A program made the translations under genes and the position numbers. A stretch of DNA of 64,000 bases, taken from the NCBI GenBank assembly GCA_027486845.1, contig JAIXOL010000001.1, positions 1 to 64,000 on the forward strand. Direction: 5' to 3'. Below are positions 8,968 to 17,675 of this stretch, piece after piece (position 1 is the first letter of the stretch; each line of letters starts with the position of its first letter). The notes beneath the pieces are model-generated. The model worked only from the letters and a program-made list of their open reading frames with translations, made no database searches and was not told the origin of the DNA. The stretch comes from Cytophagaceae bacterium. GTDB taxonomy: Bacteria; Bacteroidota; Bacteroidia; Cytophagales; Spirosomataceae.

Positions 8968-11106
8968 TCAAGAAAAACTTTCAAATAATTTTTGGTCTTC
9001 TTCAATAAAAGGTTGATTGCGTAAACGCTTACCAGTTGCTTTAAAAATGGCATTTGCAACCGAACCACCAGTAGGAGGTAGAGCTGGCTCGCCCAAACCA
9101 GTTGGATCGATGCCATTATTGACAAAACTAACTTCTATCGCAGGAACTTCGTTCATTTTTATTAATCTAAAAGCATTGAAATTCTTTTGGTCTGGCGTAC
9201 CATTTTTAAAAGTTAGATTACCGTACATGGCGTGTCCGATACCATCTACGATTCCGCCTGTTACTTGATTTCTTGCTCCACTTTGATTGACGACTATACC
9301 ACAATCAACCGCTGCATAAATTTTCTGCAAAACTGGTTTTCCTTTTTTGATCACCACTTCTGCTACTTGTGCTACATAAGATGCGTGCGAGAAATAAACA
9401 CTAAAGCCAAGACTTACCCCTTTTTTCTTCTTTCCCCAACCCGATTTTTCAGCAGCCAATTCAATGACAGCCTTCATGCGGTCGATATTATATTTTATCT
9501 CGCCTGCTGGTGCAGTTTTTGCTTTTTCCAATAATTCAAGTCTGAATTGTACTGCATCTTTACCTGCCGCAGTTGCTACTTCATCAATGAAAGATTGCTC
9601 TGCAAAAGCTAAGAAATTAGTTATTGGAGCTCTCCAAGGGCCAGTTGTAATCGGAGATTTATGTTCGGCAGAATCAATCAATAAGTTTGGAACTGCTCCT
9701 GCCGGAAAATTATCTTGACGAGTCGAATTTCCTGCATTCAGACCTGCTCCACGAAGTGTATAGCCAATCATATTGCCTTGTTTGTCAAGAGCAGCACGGA
9801 AACGATAACGAACTGCTGGTCGATAACTTCCACCGCCCATATCGTCTTCACGAGTCCACATAACTTTTACTGGTGCTTTGATTATGCTCGAAAGTTCGGC
9901 AGCCTCCAACACGTAATCAGTACCTAAACGACGACCAAAACCTCCACCCATTTTTGTCAATTCTACTGTCACTTTTTCAGCTGGAATATTGAGTAGTTTT
10001 GCAGTTTGGTTCTGTGCATTTTGTGGTGTTTGTGTTGGCCCAACCAATTCAACGCCATCTTCACGCACGTGAGCGAAGAAGTTCATCGGCTCCATTGGGT
10101 TATGCGGCAAAAACGGACATTGATATTCTGCTTCAACAATCTTTGCAGCGTTTTTAAAAGCTGTTTCAACATCTCCATCTTTGCGACGAACTTCGTTTTT
10201 GCCATCCAGTAATTCCTTGAAAATTCTATTATGGTCGTCACTACTTTCGAGGTTTGCAGCCTTCTCCCACTCAATTTTGACTAAATCACGGGCTTTTTTT
10301 ACTTCCCAAGTCGATTTTCCAACGATTGCTACTTTATCTTTAAACGAAACAACCTCAATACCACTTGCTGAAGCCTTTGCCTCTAAAGCATCGAATGATT
10401 TGAGCTTCATTCCAAAAGCTGGTGGACGTTGAATCATCGCAAACTTCATTCCTTCACGATAAAAATCAAGTCCGAAAAGTGGTTTTCCAATTAAAAGTGC
10501 TTGATTATCAACACCTTTTATGGTCGAGCCAATTAGTTTGAAATCTTTTTTATCCTTCAATTTTACATCAGTCGGTGGGGTAAGTTTGGCTGCTTCCGTC
10601 GCCAATTCTCCATAACCCAACTTTTTTCCTGATGCTGTATGAATCACGAAACTTTTCTCAGTTAAACATTCAGTTGCCGAAACTCCCCACTGTTTGGCGG
10701 CAGCTTCTACCAACATTTGTCGAGCTGTTGCACCTGCTTTGCGGAGACGCTGCCAAGAATGAGGAATAGAACCACTACCACCAGCTACCTGGCGTTCAAA
10801 TTTCTTGGTGTCGAGCGGAGCTTGTACGACTTTTACGTTTGCCCAGTCAACATCTAATTCTTCGGCCACAATTATCGGAAACGCAGTTTTGATGCCTTGT
10901 CCTATTTCAGGATTTGGTGAAAAAATAGTAACGATTCCATCGGTTTGGATAGATAAAAAGGCATTAAAGGTAGTATTTCCTGCTTCGCTTGCTACGATTT
11001 CAGCTGCCAAAGCCTCTTGTCCAAACCAATTGAAACCTAATATTAAGCCACCAGCACTTAATGCGGTTGACTTTAAGAAATCTCGTCGGCTATTATTTTT
11101 TGTCAT
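8968..11106 (-). CDS. Molybdopterin-binding subunit of a xanthine dehydrogenase-family hydroxylase (isoquinoline 1-oxidoreductase beta-like)
   Basis: The large, molybdenum-cofactor subunit of a periplasmic two-subunit aldehyde oxidase/xanthine dehydrogenase-family enzyme. I start at the ATG at 11106 because it puts the twin-arginine signal NNSRRDFLKSTALSAGG at the very N-terminus. The ATG at 11136 would add ten residues. Cofactor-binding glycine-rich segments are visible (MGGGFGRR; GGIVDGIGHAMYG; TGLGEPALPPTGGSVANA, which contains the near-universal catalytic Glu before the C-terminus). The 2Fe-2S subunit is encoded just upstream, so the pair form one complex folded in the cytoplasm and exported through Tat. 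Substrate cannot be read from sequence. Confidence 0.88.
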   Translation of the reverse strand: MTKNNSRRDFLKSTALSAGGLILGFNWFGQEALAAEIVASEAGNTTFNAFLSIQTDGIVTIFSPNPEIGQGIKTAFPIIVAEELDVDWANVKVVQAPLDTKKFERQVAGGSGSIPHSWQRLRKAGATARQMLVEAAAKQWGVSATECLTEKSFVIHTASGKKLGYGELATEAAKLTPPTDVKLKDKKDFKLIGSTIKGVDNQALLIGKPLFGLDFYREGMKFAMIQRPPAFGMKLKSFDALEAKASASGIEVVSFKDKVAIVGKSTWEVKKARDLVKIEWEKAANLESSDDHNRIFKELLDGKNEVRRKDGDVETAFKNAAKIVEAEYQCPFLPHNPMEPMNFFAHVREDGVELVGPTQTPQNAQNQTAKLLNIPAEKVTVELTKMGGGFGRRLGTDYVLEAAELSSIIKAPVKVMWTREDDMGGGSYRPAVRYRFRAALDKQGNMIGYTLRGAGLNAGNSTRQDNFPAGAVPNLLIDSAEHKSPITTGPWRAPITNFLAFAEQSFIDEVATAAGKDAVQFRLELLEKAKTAPAGEIKYNIDRMKAVIELAAEKSGWGKKKKGVSLGFSVYFSHASYVAQVAEVVIKKGKPVLQKIYAAVDCGIVVNQSGARNQVTGGIVDGIGHAMYGNLTFKNGTPDQKNFNAFRLIKMNEVPAIEVSFVNNGIDPTGLGEPALPPTGGSVANAIFKATGKRLRNQPFIEEDQKLFESFS

Positions 11107-11128
11107 TATAGTATCTATTTTTAATGCT

Positions 11129-11220
11129 GTATGCACTAAGCGATATGCATTAGGCTTTTTATAGCAAATTTTAACGTATTATTACAGAAATTAAATTTTA
11201 GCGTAAAGCGTAGTGCATAC
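11129..11220 (-). repeat. Inverted repeat in the spacer between the two hydroxylase subunit genes
   Basis: A perfect 10-bp pair, GTATGCACTA (11129-11138) / TAGTGCATAC (11211-11220), with AAGCG-like flanks. It bridges the spacer of about 130 nt and could form a long-range hairpin in the mRNA between the subunit genes. Confidence 0.45.
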
Positions 11221-11234
11221 CGCTTAAAACATTT

Positions 11235-11693
11235 CTACATTTTCGTTGCAGCCAATTGGACCGCTTCTTTGATTCGGTGATAAGTGCCGCATCGACAAAT
11301 ATTTCCTGACATTGCTGCCTCAATTTCTTCTAAACTTGGTTTTGCATTCTTTTTCAAGAAAGCCGCCGCTGTCATCATTTGGCCAGTCTGACAGTATCCA
11401 CATTGTGGAACGTCGATAGCATCCCATGCTTTTTGTACAGGATGATCGCCTTTTTCAGAAAGTCCTTCTATTGTCGTGATTGTTGCATCAGCGACCGCCG
11501 AAACTGGTAACACACATGAGCGAGTTGCTTCGCCATTGATATGTACTGTGCAAGCTCCACATTGAGCCATTCCGCAACCATACTTTGTACCTACGAGACC
11601 GAGATTATCACGCAAGACCCATAATAATGGTGTGTCAGGCGAAGCTTCGGTTTTGAGGGTTTGACCGTTGATTTTGAGGTTATAATTTGCCAT
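11235..11693 (-). CDS. 2Fe-2S iron-sulfur subunit of molybdenum hydroxylase (isoquinoline 1-oxidoreductase alpha-like)
   Basis: The small electron-transfer subunit, 152 residues, carrying two 2Fe-2S clusters. The plant-ferredoxin-type cluster motif is [18 protein letters not shown] followed by a distal Cys (TRSC). The second cluster is in [11 protein letters not shown] and [12 protein letters not shown]. Length and motif order are exactly those of the family. It is the first gene of the operon with the molybdopterin subunit downstream. No FAD subunit is nearby, which fits the two-subunit isoquinoline oxidoreductase type that passes electrons to a cytochrome. It has no Tat signal of its own and probably hitch-hikes on the large subunit. 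Confidence 0.92.
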   Translation of the reverse strand: MANYNLKINGQTLKTEASPDTPLLWVLRDNLGLVGTKYGCGMAQCGACTVHINGEATRSCVLPVSAVADATITTIEGLSEKGDHPVQKAWDAIDVPQCGYCQTGQMMTAAAFLKKNAKPSLEEIEAAMSGNICRCGTYHRIKEAVQLAATKM

Positions 11694-11814
11694 TATCGAA
11701 ATATTTATTAAATGTCTGAATCTATAACTAAAATTATATAAAATGTTCTTAAAAATGTACTAAAAGTATTAAGTTTTGAATAAAAATTCGACCAAATTGA
11801 AGTTTTTAGCGATT

Positions 11815-14223
11815 TTAAGGCTTCAAAATCAACTTTCCTGTTTTTACCTTTTCAATCTCTACTCGGTTCATTAGTTCGGAGCGAGAACCACCTTTTACAA
11901 ACATTTCGGCCTGGTCGTCGTAGTGTTTGCTTAAAAAATGTCCCGATTGACCCGTTGGTAGTACACTTCGACCATGTTCGACATCGGCAAAATCAACAAT
12001 TCTGCGTAAAGCTGGGCCATAAGTAACTTTATAAGTTCCGCTCGAATCGACCGAAAAGTCAAGGTTATTAATGGTTTCTCGGCCACCTGGGGCTGGAAGC
12101 GGCCCAACACTGAAATATTTTCCTACAACTGGTAAAATACCGAGTGGATGATTATGTGTAAGTGTATGTACTTTTTCCCATTTCCAAGCAGACATATCAT
12201 TCCCGAGTTGTTTTTCGAGACTTGCCAGTGCTTCATTTATCGAAGTTGTCAGGATTTCGGTGCGAGTTTCTTTGTTTTTTGTCGAAACGTTATCCCACCA
12301 CGGAGAAGCATCGTTTCTCATCAATGTAGCCATGTTTCGCTTGAAATTTCCATTATGTTCAAAAGCCTTGAAAACCTCATTTCCCAATTCATCTTTGATG
12401 GTATTTACAAAAAAATGATAAAGAAAACGGTAATAAATTGTTGGTTCAATATCATCTAAATCGTGCGAACCGTCCCATTTTGAGAGTTTTTTTAAGCCAT
12501 TTTTTGCCGACGGACTCAGCTTATTTTTATCAATTACTGGTAAAATATCTTTCAAAAGTGCAGTAAATGATGAAGAAGTAACATCATTAATAACTTTTCT
12601 AACACTTTCTTGCGTCCAATCTTTTTTATCATTAAACAGAAGTTCTTCGATTCGGTTTGCACGATTTCCTGGAACATAATAACCTGCTACTAAGCCATTT
12701 CCCATATCGGCTGGCTGGTTGTTGGCGGTGTAAAGTACGCCACGTTTTGGGTTTAAGATTTGAGGATTCAGCGAGAAGTCGTACCAACCTTGTGGGTCGT
12801 CGTTGCCTGTTGAGCCATCTAAAATCAACATCGGATTTACATGAGCAGGTCGTTTCGGAAGTTTTCCTGCTGCCCACCATGCAATGTTTCCTTCGGTATC
12901 ACCCCACATGATATTTAAGCCTGGTGAAGTAAGTTTACTGGCAGCTTTGCTTGCTTCTGTTGCATTTTTTGCGTGAGCCATTTCATAAAATGCTTCTAAG
13001 TGATAGCTCGGAAACTGATTGAAAACCCACCAAAGAGCAATCGGGTCTTTTTGGTCAGCCATTTTATCAAAACTATCATTCATCAAGATTCCATGACGAG
13101 AAGTTTTGACCGAAATTTTTACATCGGCCGCATCTTTTACTTTGATTGACTCTTCACGCACTTTCAAATCTTCCCAATGGTCTTTGTACCAAACTTGGTT
13201 GGCATTGGTAGGATTTGCTTTTTCACGAAAAAAATCAACGTCGTCATTCTCAAACATCGTCAAACCCCAACCGCCGTATTGCGAATGTCCCAATGCTCCA
13301 ACGGGTGTTCCTGCCAGAAAATTCCCGTAAAATTTAAAATTCGGACACTCCAAATGGGCTTCGTACCAAACCGAAGGTTGCGAAAAAGCAATGTGCGTAT
13401 CGTTCGATAAAATTGGCTTGCCCGATTTGGTTTTTGAGCCAGCAATTACCCAACCATTTGAGCCATGATAAGGCGGAAAAAGTGCATTGGTTTCGATGTT
13501 GGTTAGCTGATTGGCCATGCGTGCCAAAGCCGTAGATGAAGCAATATTTTCTTGGGCGTTTGTCGGAATTTTTGGTTCGTTGGTGGGCCAGCCAGTCATT
13601 ACATCTTTCCAGTATTCTGGGCCAAATTTGCTCTGAATCATAGTAGAAATGGCTTCTGAGCGGAAAGCTTCGGCAAATGTGAAACCCATATAGCCCATGA
13701 TAATTTGCATATCGGCCATTTCAAAAGGCGTTTTTTTGATGCCTGCAATCGAAAACTCAGGGGGAGTTTTGCCATTTTCGATGTATTCGTTTACTCCTTT
13801 TATGTAAGCTTGTGCAGCTTTCACGAATGGTGCGTTTGGGTTTTTCATCAGCACCGAATCCATCGTCCATTGTGCGTGTTTACGAAAACTGAGTGTTCGG
13901 AAAAATTTGTCGGATGGAAGTGCTTTTTCACCAAAAAGTTCGGATAGTCGTCCATCGGCCAAACGTCGGAGCAATTCCATTTGAAAAAGGCGGTCTTGGG
14001 CATGAACGTAACCAAATGCTTGAAATAAATCGTCTTCGTTTTGGGCATAAATATGCGGAACTCCGTAGTCATCATAAAGTACTTCGACTGGTGCTTTTAG
14101 TCCTTTAAGTTGAAGTTCGCCATCGAGTGTAGGTTTGGTACTTTGCAACCAAAAATAGATTCCGATGCCTGCTACAACTAGCAAAACAAGTAATCCGAGG
14201 AGGATTTTCTTGAAAATTTTCAT
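11815..14223 (-). CDS. Penicillin acylase family protein (N-terminal serine hydrolase)
   Basis: An S45-family amidase, 802 residues, made as a precursor that cuts itself into alpha and beta chains. The nucleophile is S255 in YHGSNGWVIAGSKT, immediately followed by the family's SGKPILSNDTHIAF segment. An N-terminal hydrophobic helix (residues 5-27) anchors or exports it. The alpha-chain has VHAQDRLFQMELLRR, which is typical. Substrates of this family range from beta-lactams to acyl-homoserine lactones and other amides, and nothing in the context narrows this. It sits upstream of the molybdenum hydroxylase genes in the same direction but is separated by about 120 nt, so it is probably a separate unit. 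Confidence 0.93.
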   Translation of the reverse strand: MKIFKKILLGLLVLLVVAGIGIYFWLQSTKPTLDGELQLKGLKAPVEVLYDDYGVPHIYAQNEDDLFQAFGYVHAQDRLFQMELLRRLADGRLSELFGEKALPSDKFFRTLSFRKHAQWTMDSVLMKNPNAPFVKAAQAYIKGVNEYIENGKTPPEFSIAGIKKTPFEMADMQIIMGYMGFTFAEAFRSEAISTMIQSKFGPEYWKDVMTGWPTNEPKIPTNAQENIASSTALARMANQLTNIETNALFPPYHGSNGWVIAGSKTKSGKPILSNDTHIAFSQPSVWYEAHLECPNFKFYGNFLAGTPVGALGHSQYGGWGLTMFENDDVDFFREKANPTNANQVWYKDHWEDLKVREESIKVKDAADVKISVKTSRHGILMNDSFDKMADQKDPIALWWVFNQFPSYHLEAFYEMAHAKNATEASKAASKLTSPGLNIMWGDTEGNIAWWAAGKLPKRPAHVNPMLILDGSTGNDDPQGWYDFSLNPQILNPKRGVLYTANNQPADMGNGLVAGYYVPGNRANRIEELLFNDKKDWTQESVRKVINDVTSSSFTALLKDILPVIDKNKLSPSAKNGLKKLSKWDGSHDLDDIEPTIYYRFLYHFFVNTIKDELGNEVFKAFEHNGNFKRNMATLMRNDASPWWDNVSTKNKETRTEILTTSINEALASLEKQLGNDMSAWKWEKVHTLTHNHPLGILPVVGKYFSVGPLPAPGGRETINNLDFSVDSSGTYKVTYGPALRRIVDFADVEHGRSVLPTGQSGHFLSKHYDDQAEMFVKGGSRSELMNRVEIEKVKTGKLILKP

Positions 14224-14415
14224 TGAATAATAGTTTTTAGGTTGATTGAGTTGAATTGTAAAAATAGTAAGAAATTATTGAAGTTTTAAAGAAAAAAAAT
14301 GTGGCAAATCTCATTATCGTAATAACGAGGTGTGCTACAGTATAAATTCTGATTATTCTTGGCTAAAATTGAATGTATTAATATTTTTTGTGTTTTTGAA
14401 TAAATATTTAAGAAT
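14224..14415. other. AT-rich spacer with no feature recognised
   Basis: This is the stretch between the penicillin acylase start and the decayed toxin-antitoxin pair. No coding pattern or strong hairpin was seen. Confidence 0.5.
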
Positions 14416-14639
14416 ATGCGAGCATTTAACGTCTCTATATCCGATATTGAATACAATAAATTCGGTTTGAAGAATTGACTTTCTCAGATTTCCTTTAAAT
14501 TGTTAGTGAGGAGTTGATACGCCAAAACCTAAATAAGTGCTTAGAACTTGCAGATAAGTATGAGCTTTCAAAAATAACAATGGATGAAACATTAAGTGAG
14601 GTAAAAACTGTTCGAAGAATTGCAAAGAATAATAATTGA
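14416..14639 (+). pseudogene. Decayed antitoxin gene of a toxin-antitoxin pair
   Basis: The reading begins MRAFNVSISDIEYNKFGLKN, then needs a frameshift near 14475. It continues in another frame as LTFSDFL, a TAA (14496-14498), then IVSEELIRQNLNKCLELADK...KTVRRIAKNNN and TGA. The pieces together make a plausible small antitoxin of about 75 residues, placed directly before and overlapping a PIN-domain toxin, as is usual for such modules. One frameshift and one nonsense codon inactivate it. Family-level naming is by gene arrangement and pattern, not by a search. Confidence 0.65.
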
Positions 14640-15039
14640 TACAAATATTATTGTTTCCTCATAGATTCAGCGAAGTTACCCGTATTTAATCATCAACGAA
14701 CTTTTCATTGAACAAAGATTTAAACTTTGTATTTTAGATGAATTGATAGCTGAATATTATGAAGTTTTAGCTCGACCAAAATTTTTAAGATTTTTAGACC
14801 TTTTTAATCGTGCTAAAGCATTGCTTTCTGAAATAGAATCAAAAGCTACAAAATATGCACCAAAAATTACGCTTAATTTAATTTCTGATACAGATGATAA
14901 TATGATTTTGGAACTTGCAGATGAATGTGTGGCAGATTTTGTGATAATAGGATACATAAATGATTTTACATTTCCTAAATATAAATAGACAAAAATTGTA
15001 AGCCCGAAAGAGTATTGGGAACTTCATCAGCCAAGATGA
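14620..15039 (+). pseudogene. PIN-domain toxin gene with two in-frame amber stops
   Basis: From a TTG at 14620 one single frame reads LQRIIIDTNIIVSS, TAG (14662-14664), then IQRSYPYLIINELFIEQRFK... through LISDTDDNMILELADECVADFVIIGYINDF...KYK, TAG (14986-14988), then TKIVSPKEYWELHQPR and TGA. This is the complete plan of a PIN-family RNase toxin: the early DTN, the central DTDDN, the late G..NDF, and a terminal 'sPkEyw'. Apart from the two TAG codons nothing is missing, so decay looks recent. An original ATG may have mutated to TTG. The product would have cleaved RNA and been held by the overlapping antitoxin. Confidence 0.75.
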
Positions 15040-15042
15040 AAT

Positions 15043-15735
15043 TTACTCATCTTTCAAAACATAACCCATGCCAGTTTTAGTATGAATAAGTTTTGGTTCG
15101 AAATCTTTATCGATTTTTTTACGGAGGAAATTGATATATACTTCAATGACATTTAGGCTATTTTCGGCGTTATTTCCTTCCCAGATTTTTTCGGCAATTT
15201 CGGCCTTGGAAACTACTTTGTTTTTATTGCGTATCAAGTATTCGAGCAAGGAAAATTCTTTTGGTGTAAGATCAATGTGTTTGCCTTGCCGAGTAGCCAT
15301 TTTACTCTCAAAATTAATTTCGAGATCGGCAATGCGTAGAATATTTGCGTTAGTTTCGTTTTCAGCGTATGCACGTTTCAAGAAAACATTGATACGAGCA
15401 ATCAGTTCACGGTACTCAAAAGGCTTCACAATATAATCGTCAGCCCCTTTTTCAAAACCTACCATTTTATCATCAGTTTCACCCAAAGCAGTAAGCATAA
15501 TTACGGGCGTTTGGCGGTCTTTTTCTCTAATTTTTGCACAAACTTCATACCCATTCATCTGCGGGAGATTAACATCCAATAATATCAAATCGAATTTGCC
15601 ACTGAGTGCAAAACGCAGTCCAATCTGACCATCGTATGCTACTTCGGTGTCAAAATCTTTTTCCGATAAGCCTTTTACAAGGTTTTCGGCCAATCGTTGG
15701 TCATCTTCGATGATGAGTATTTTTTTCTTTTCCAT
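15043..15735 (-). CDS. OmpR/PhoB-family response regulator
   Basis: A two-component regulator of 230 residues. The N-terminal receiver domain has the acidic pair DD (11-12), phospho-acceptor D54 (ILLDVNLPQM), the switch residue in MLTALG and K104 (YIVKPFEYRE). The C-terminal winged-helix DNA-binding domain starts near residue 130 and shows DLTPKEFSLLEYL and HTKTGMGYVL. No kinase gene is adjacent. The nearest is at 21887-23263 on the opposite strand, and I infer but cannot show that they are partners. The gene is convergent with the decayed PIN toxin, with only three bases between them. Confidence 0.95.
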   Translation of the reverse strand: MEKKKILIIEDDQRLAENLVKGLSEKDFDTEVAYDGQIGLRFALSGKFDLILLDVNLPQMNGYEVCAKIREKDRQTPVIMLTALGETDDKMVGFEKGADDYIVKPFEYRELIARINVFLKRAYAENETNANILRIADLEINFESKMATRQGKHIDLTPKEFSLLEYLIRNKNKVVSKAEIAEKIWEGNNAENSLNVIEVYINFLRKKIDKDFEPKLIHTKTGMGYVLKDE

Positions 15736-15804
15736 ATTTTTTTATCGACAAGAGATGTGAGACAATAGACATGAGAATATTTGCAGAAGAGAATAGATTT
15801 TAAT

Positions 15805-17505
15805 CTAAACTCTCTTGTCTAAGTTCAAATTCTTCTGCAAAACCCACGCAATTCCAATCACCAAAAAACAACCGATTGGATTAAACCAAAGGTAAGCAAT
15901 CCACTCAGTTTTTAAAATCACTTGTGGAATACCGATGCCGAGAATGATGGCTTGACTTATAACTGCTGCCCAAAAGGTAGCCGTTCCACCAATATTTTTA
16001 AAATAAAATGCTACTAAAAATACGCCAAGAATGATTCCATAAAACAATGACCCGAGTACATTAACCACCTCAATCATATTACCGAGTTGGTTGGCGTATT
16101 GTGCTACAAATATACAAAAAAGCCCCCATATTACGGTCGAAACTTTCGATGCGTTGAGTTCTGCTCTTTCGGTTGGAGTATTTTTTGAAAATTTTCGGTA
16201 AACATCAACCACTGAAGTTGCCGCCAACGAATTATATGCTGATGCAATCGAACCCATCGAGGCCGCAAAGATTACTGCTATCAGAAGCCCTATAAGTCCA
16301 TGTGGTAAATGGTCGAGCACAAATCTCAGAAATACAAAATCTCGGTCGTTAGTACTGGCCGATGGATTGTTTTTTTTGATAAGTTCAATTACTTGTCCTT
16401 TCAGACTTTTTGCTACTGAGTCGGAGGTATGTAAGCTTTTTTTATAAACGTCAAGTTGTTGATTATCAAGCTTATCAGACGAAATTAAAAGCTGTTTTCT
16501 TTTCTCCGAAACTTCATTATACTGTTTCTCAATCGCTATAAATTCGGGAGCATATTGACTTGTACGAAGTTTGTCGGTTTCTACTTTATTGAAGAAAACG
16601 GGTGAAGAGTTGAATTGATAAAAGACAAAAACTAAAACACCAACCAACAGAATCAAGAACTGCATTGGTATTTTCAGTAAGCCATTCATCACTAAACCCA
16701 AACGACTTTGAGTGATTGATTCGCCCGTTAAATAACGTCCAACTTGCGATTGGTCTGTACCAAAATAAGATAGTTGCAAAAAGAAACCACCAATCAAGCC
16801 CGACCAAAGATTATAACGGTCTTTAGGGTTAAAATCAAAACTTATAACTTTGGTATGATTGGCTTTTCCTGCAATTTTTAGTGCCTTTACAAGTCCGATA
16901 TTTTCAGGTAGCATCATCACCACAATTACGCCAGCTAGCACCATTGCCACAGTAATAACAATCATTTGTTGGAGGTGAGTGTAAGAGATGGCTTTTGTGC
17001 CTCCAATAACTGTGTAAGTCAGCACCATTCCTCCCATCAGAATATTTGTCCAGAAAATATCCCAGCCAAAAATTGTTGAGAGAATGATTGAAGGTGCATA
17101 AATCGAAATTCCAGTCGAAAGTCCACGCTGAATTAAGAACAGAAATGCAGTGAAAACTCGCACCTTCCCATCAAAACGTTTTTCGAGGTATTCGTAAGCG
17201 GTATAAACTTTTAGTCGGTGAAATATCGGAATAAAAGTAACACACAAAACTATCATAGCCAGCGGAAGCCCAAAGTAGAATTGTACAAAACGCATTCCGT
17301 CGTCAAAGCCTTGTCCAGTTGTAGAAAGAAAGGTAATTGCACTAGCTTGCGTAGCCATTACTGAAAGTCCAACGTGATACCACGGAAGTGACTGATTACC
17401 AAGTAAATATCCGTCGATATTTTGATCTTTATGGTTTTTGTAAACACCATAAACTATAATAAAAAGTAAGGTAAATGTAAGTAGAGTCCAGTCGAGGTTT
17501 GTCAT
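15805..17505 (-). CDS. Sodium:solute symporter (SSS family)
   Basis: A polytopic inner-membrane transporter of the SSS family that couples uptake of an unknown solute to sodium. It has many hydrophobic helices and the family's early GNQSLPWYHVGLSVMATQASAITFLSTTGQ segment. I start at 17505 (MTNLDWTLL). The longer frame from 17586 would add 27 unlikely residues, and the 17505 ATG overlaps the stop codon of a small upstream reading frame (ATGA). A polar insert of about 80 residues (roughly 290-370 from this start) lies between helices. Substrate cannot be assigned. Confidence 0.9.
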   Translation of the reverse strand: MTNLDWTLLTFTLLFIIVYGVYKNHKDQNIDGYLLGNQSLPWYHVGLSVMATQASAITFLSTTGQGFDDGMRFVQFYFGLPLAMIVLCVTFIPIFHRLKVYTAYEYLEKRFDGKVRVFTAFLFLIQRGLSTGISIYAPSIILSTIFGWDIFWTNILMGGMVLTYTVIGGTKAISYTHLQQMIVITVAMVLAGVIVVMMLPENIGLVKALKIAGKANHTKVISFDFNPKDRYNLWSGLIGGFFLQLSYFGTDQSQVGRYLTGESITQSRLGLVMNGLLKIPMQFLILLVGVLVFVFYQFNSSPVFFNKVETDKLRTSQYAPEFIAIEKQYNEVSEKRKQLLISSDKLDNQQLDVYKKSLHTSDSVAKSLKGQVIELIKKNNPSASTNDRDFVFLRFVLDHLPHGLIGLLIAVIFAASMGSIASAYNSLAATSVVDVYRKFSKNTPTERAELNASKVSTVIWGLFCIFVAQYANQLGNMIEVVNVLGSLFYGIILGVFLVAFYFKNIGGTATFWAAVISQAIILGIGIPQVILKTEWIAYLWFNPIGCFLVIGIAWVLQKNLNLDKRV

Positions 17506-17639
17506 GCAAAAAATAGGGTGAAAGCGTAGAAAAGTACAATTAATAGAAGTAAAGTTGCTGCCACCAAAATATAAACATTTTTCCAAGTTTTCAAAAATGG
17601 TGGAAGGTCGGATTCTCCATTTATTTCGATATCTTTCAT
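17502..17639 (-). CDS. 45-residue single-pass membrane protein coupled to the symporter
   Basis: A small reading frame, MKDIEINGESDLPPFLKTWK then a single hydrophobic helix NVYILVAATLLLLIVLFYAF ending TLFFA. Its TGA overlaps the symporter ATG in an ATGA junction, the usual sign of translational coupling. Composition (acidic soluble N-terminus, KTWK anchor, 20-residue helix) is protein-like rather than random. It is likely an accessory or regulatory subunit of the transporter. It resembles no family I can name. It sits 36 nt after the PorW-like gene and may belong to that transcript. Confidence 0.65.
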   Translation of the reverse strand: MKDIEINGESDLPPFLKTWKNVYILVAATLLLLIVLFYAFTLFFA

Positions 17640-17675
17640 TTTTTTAGGGTTGTAGTTTTAATCTGAGATTGTATT

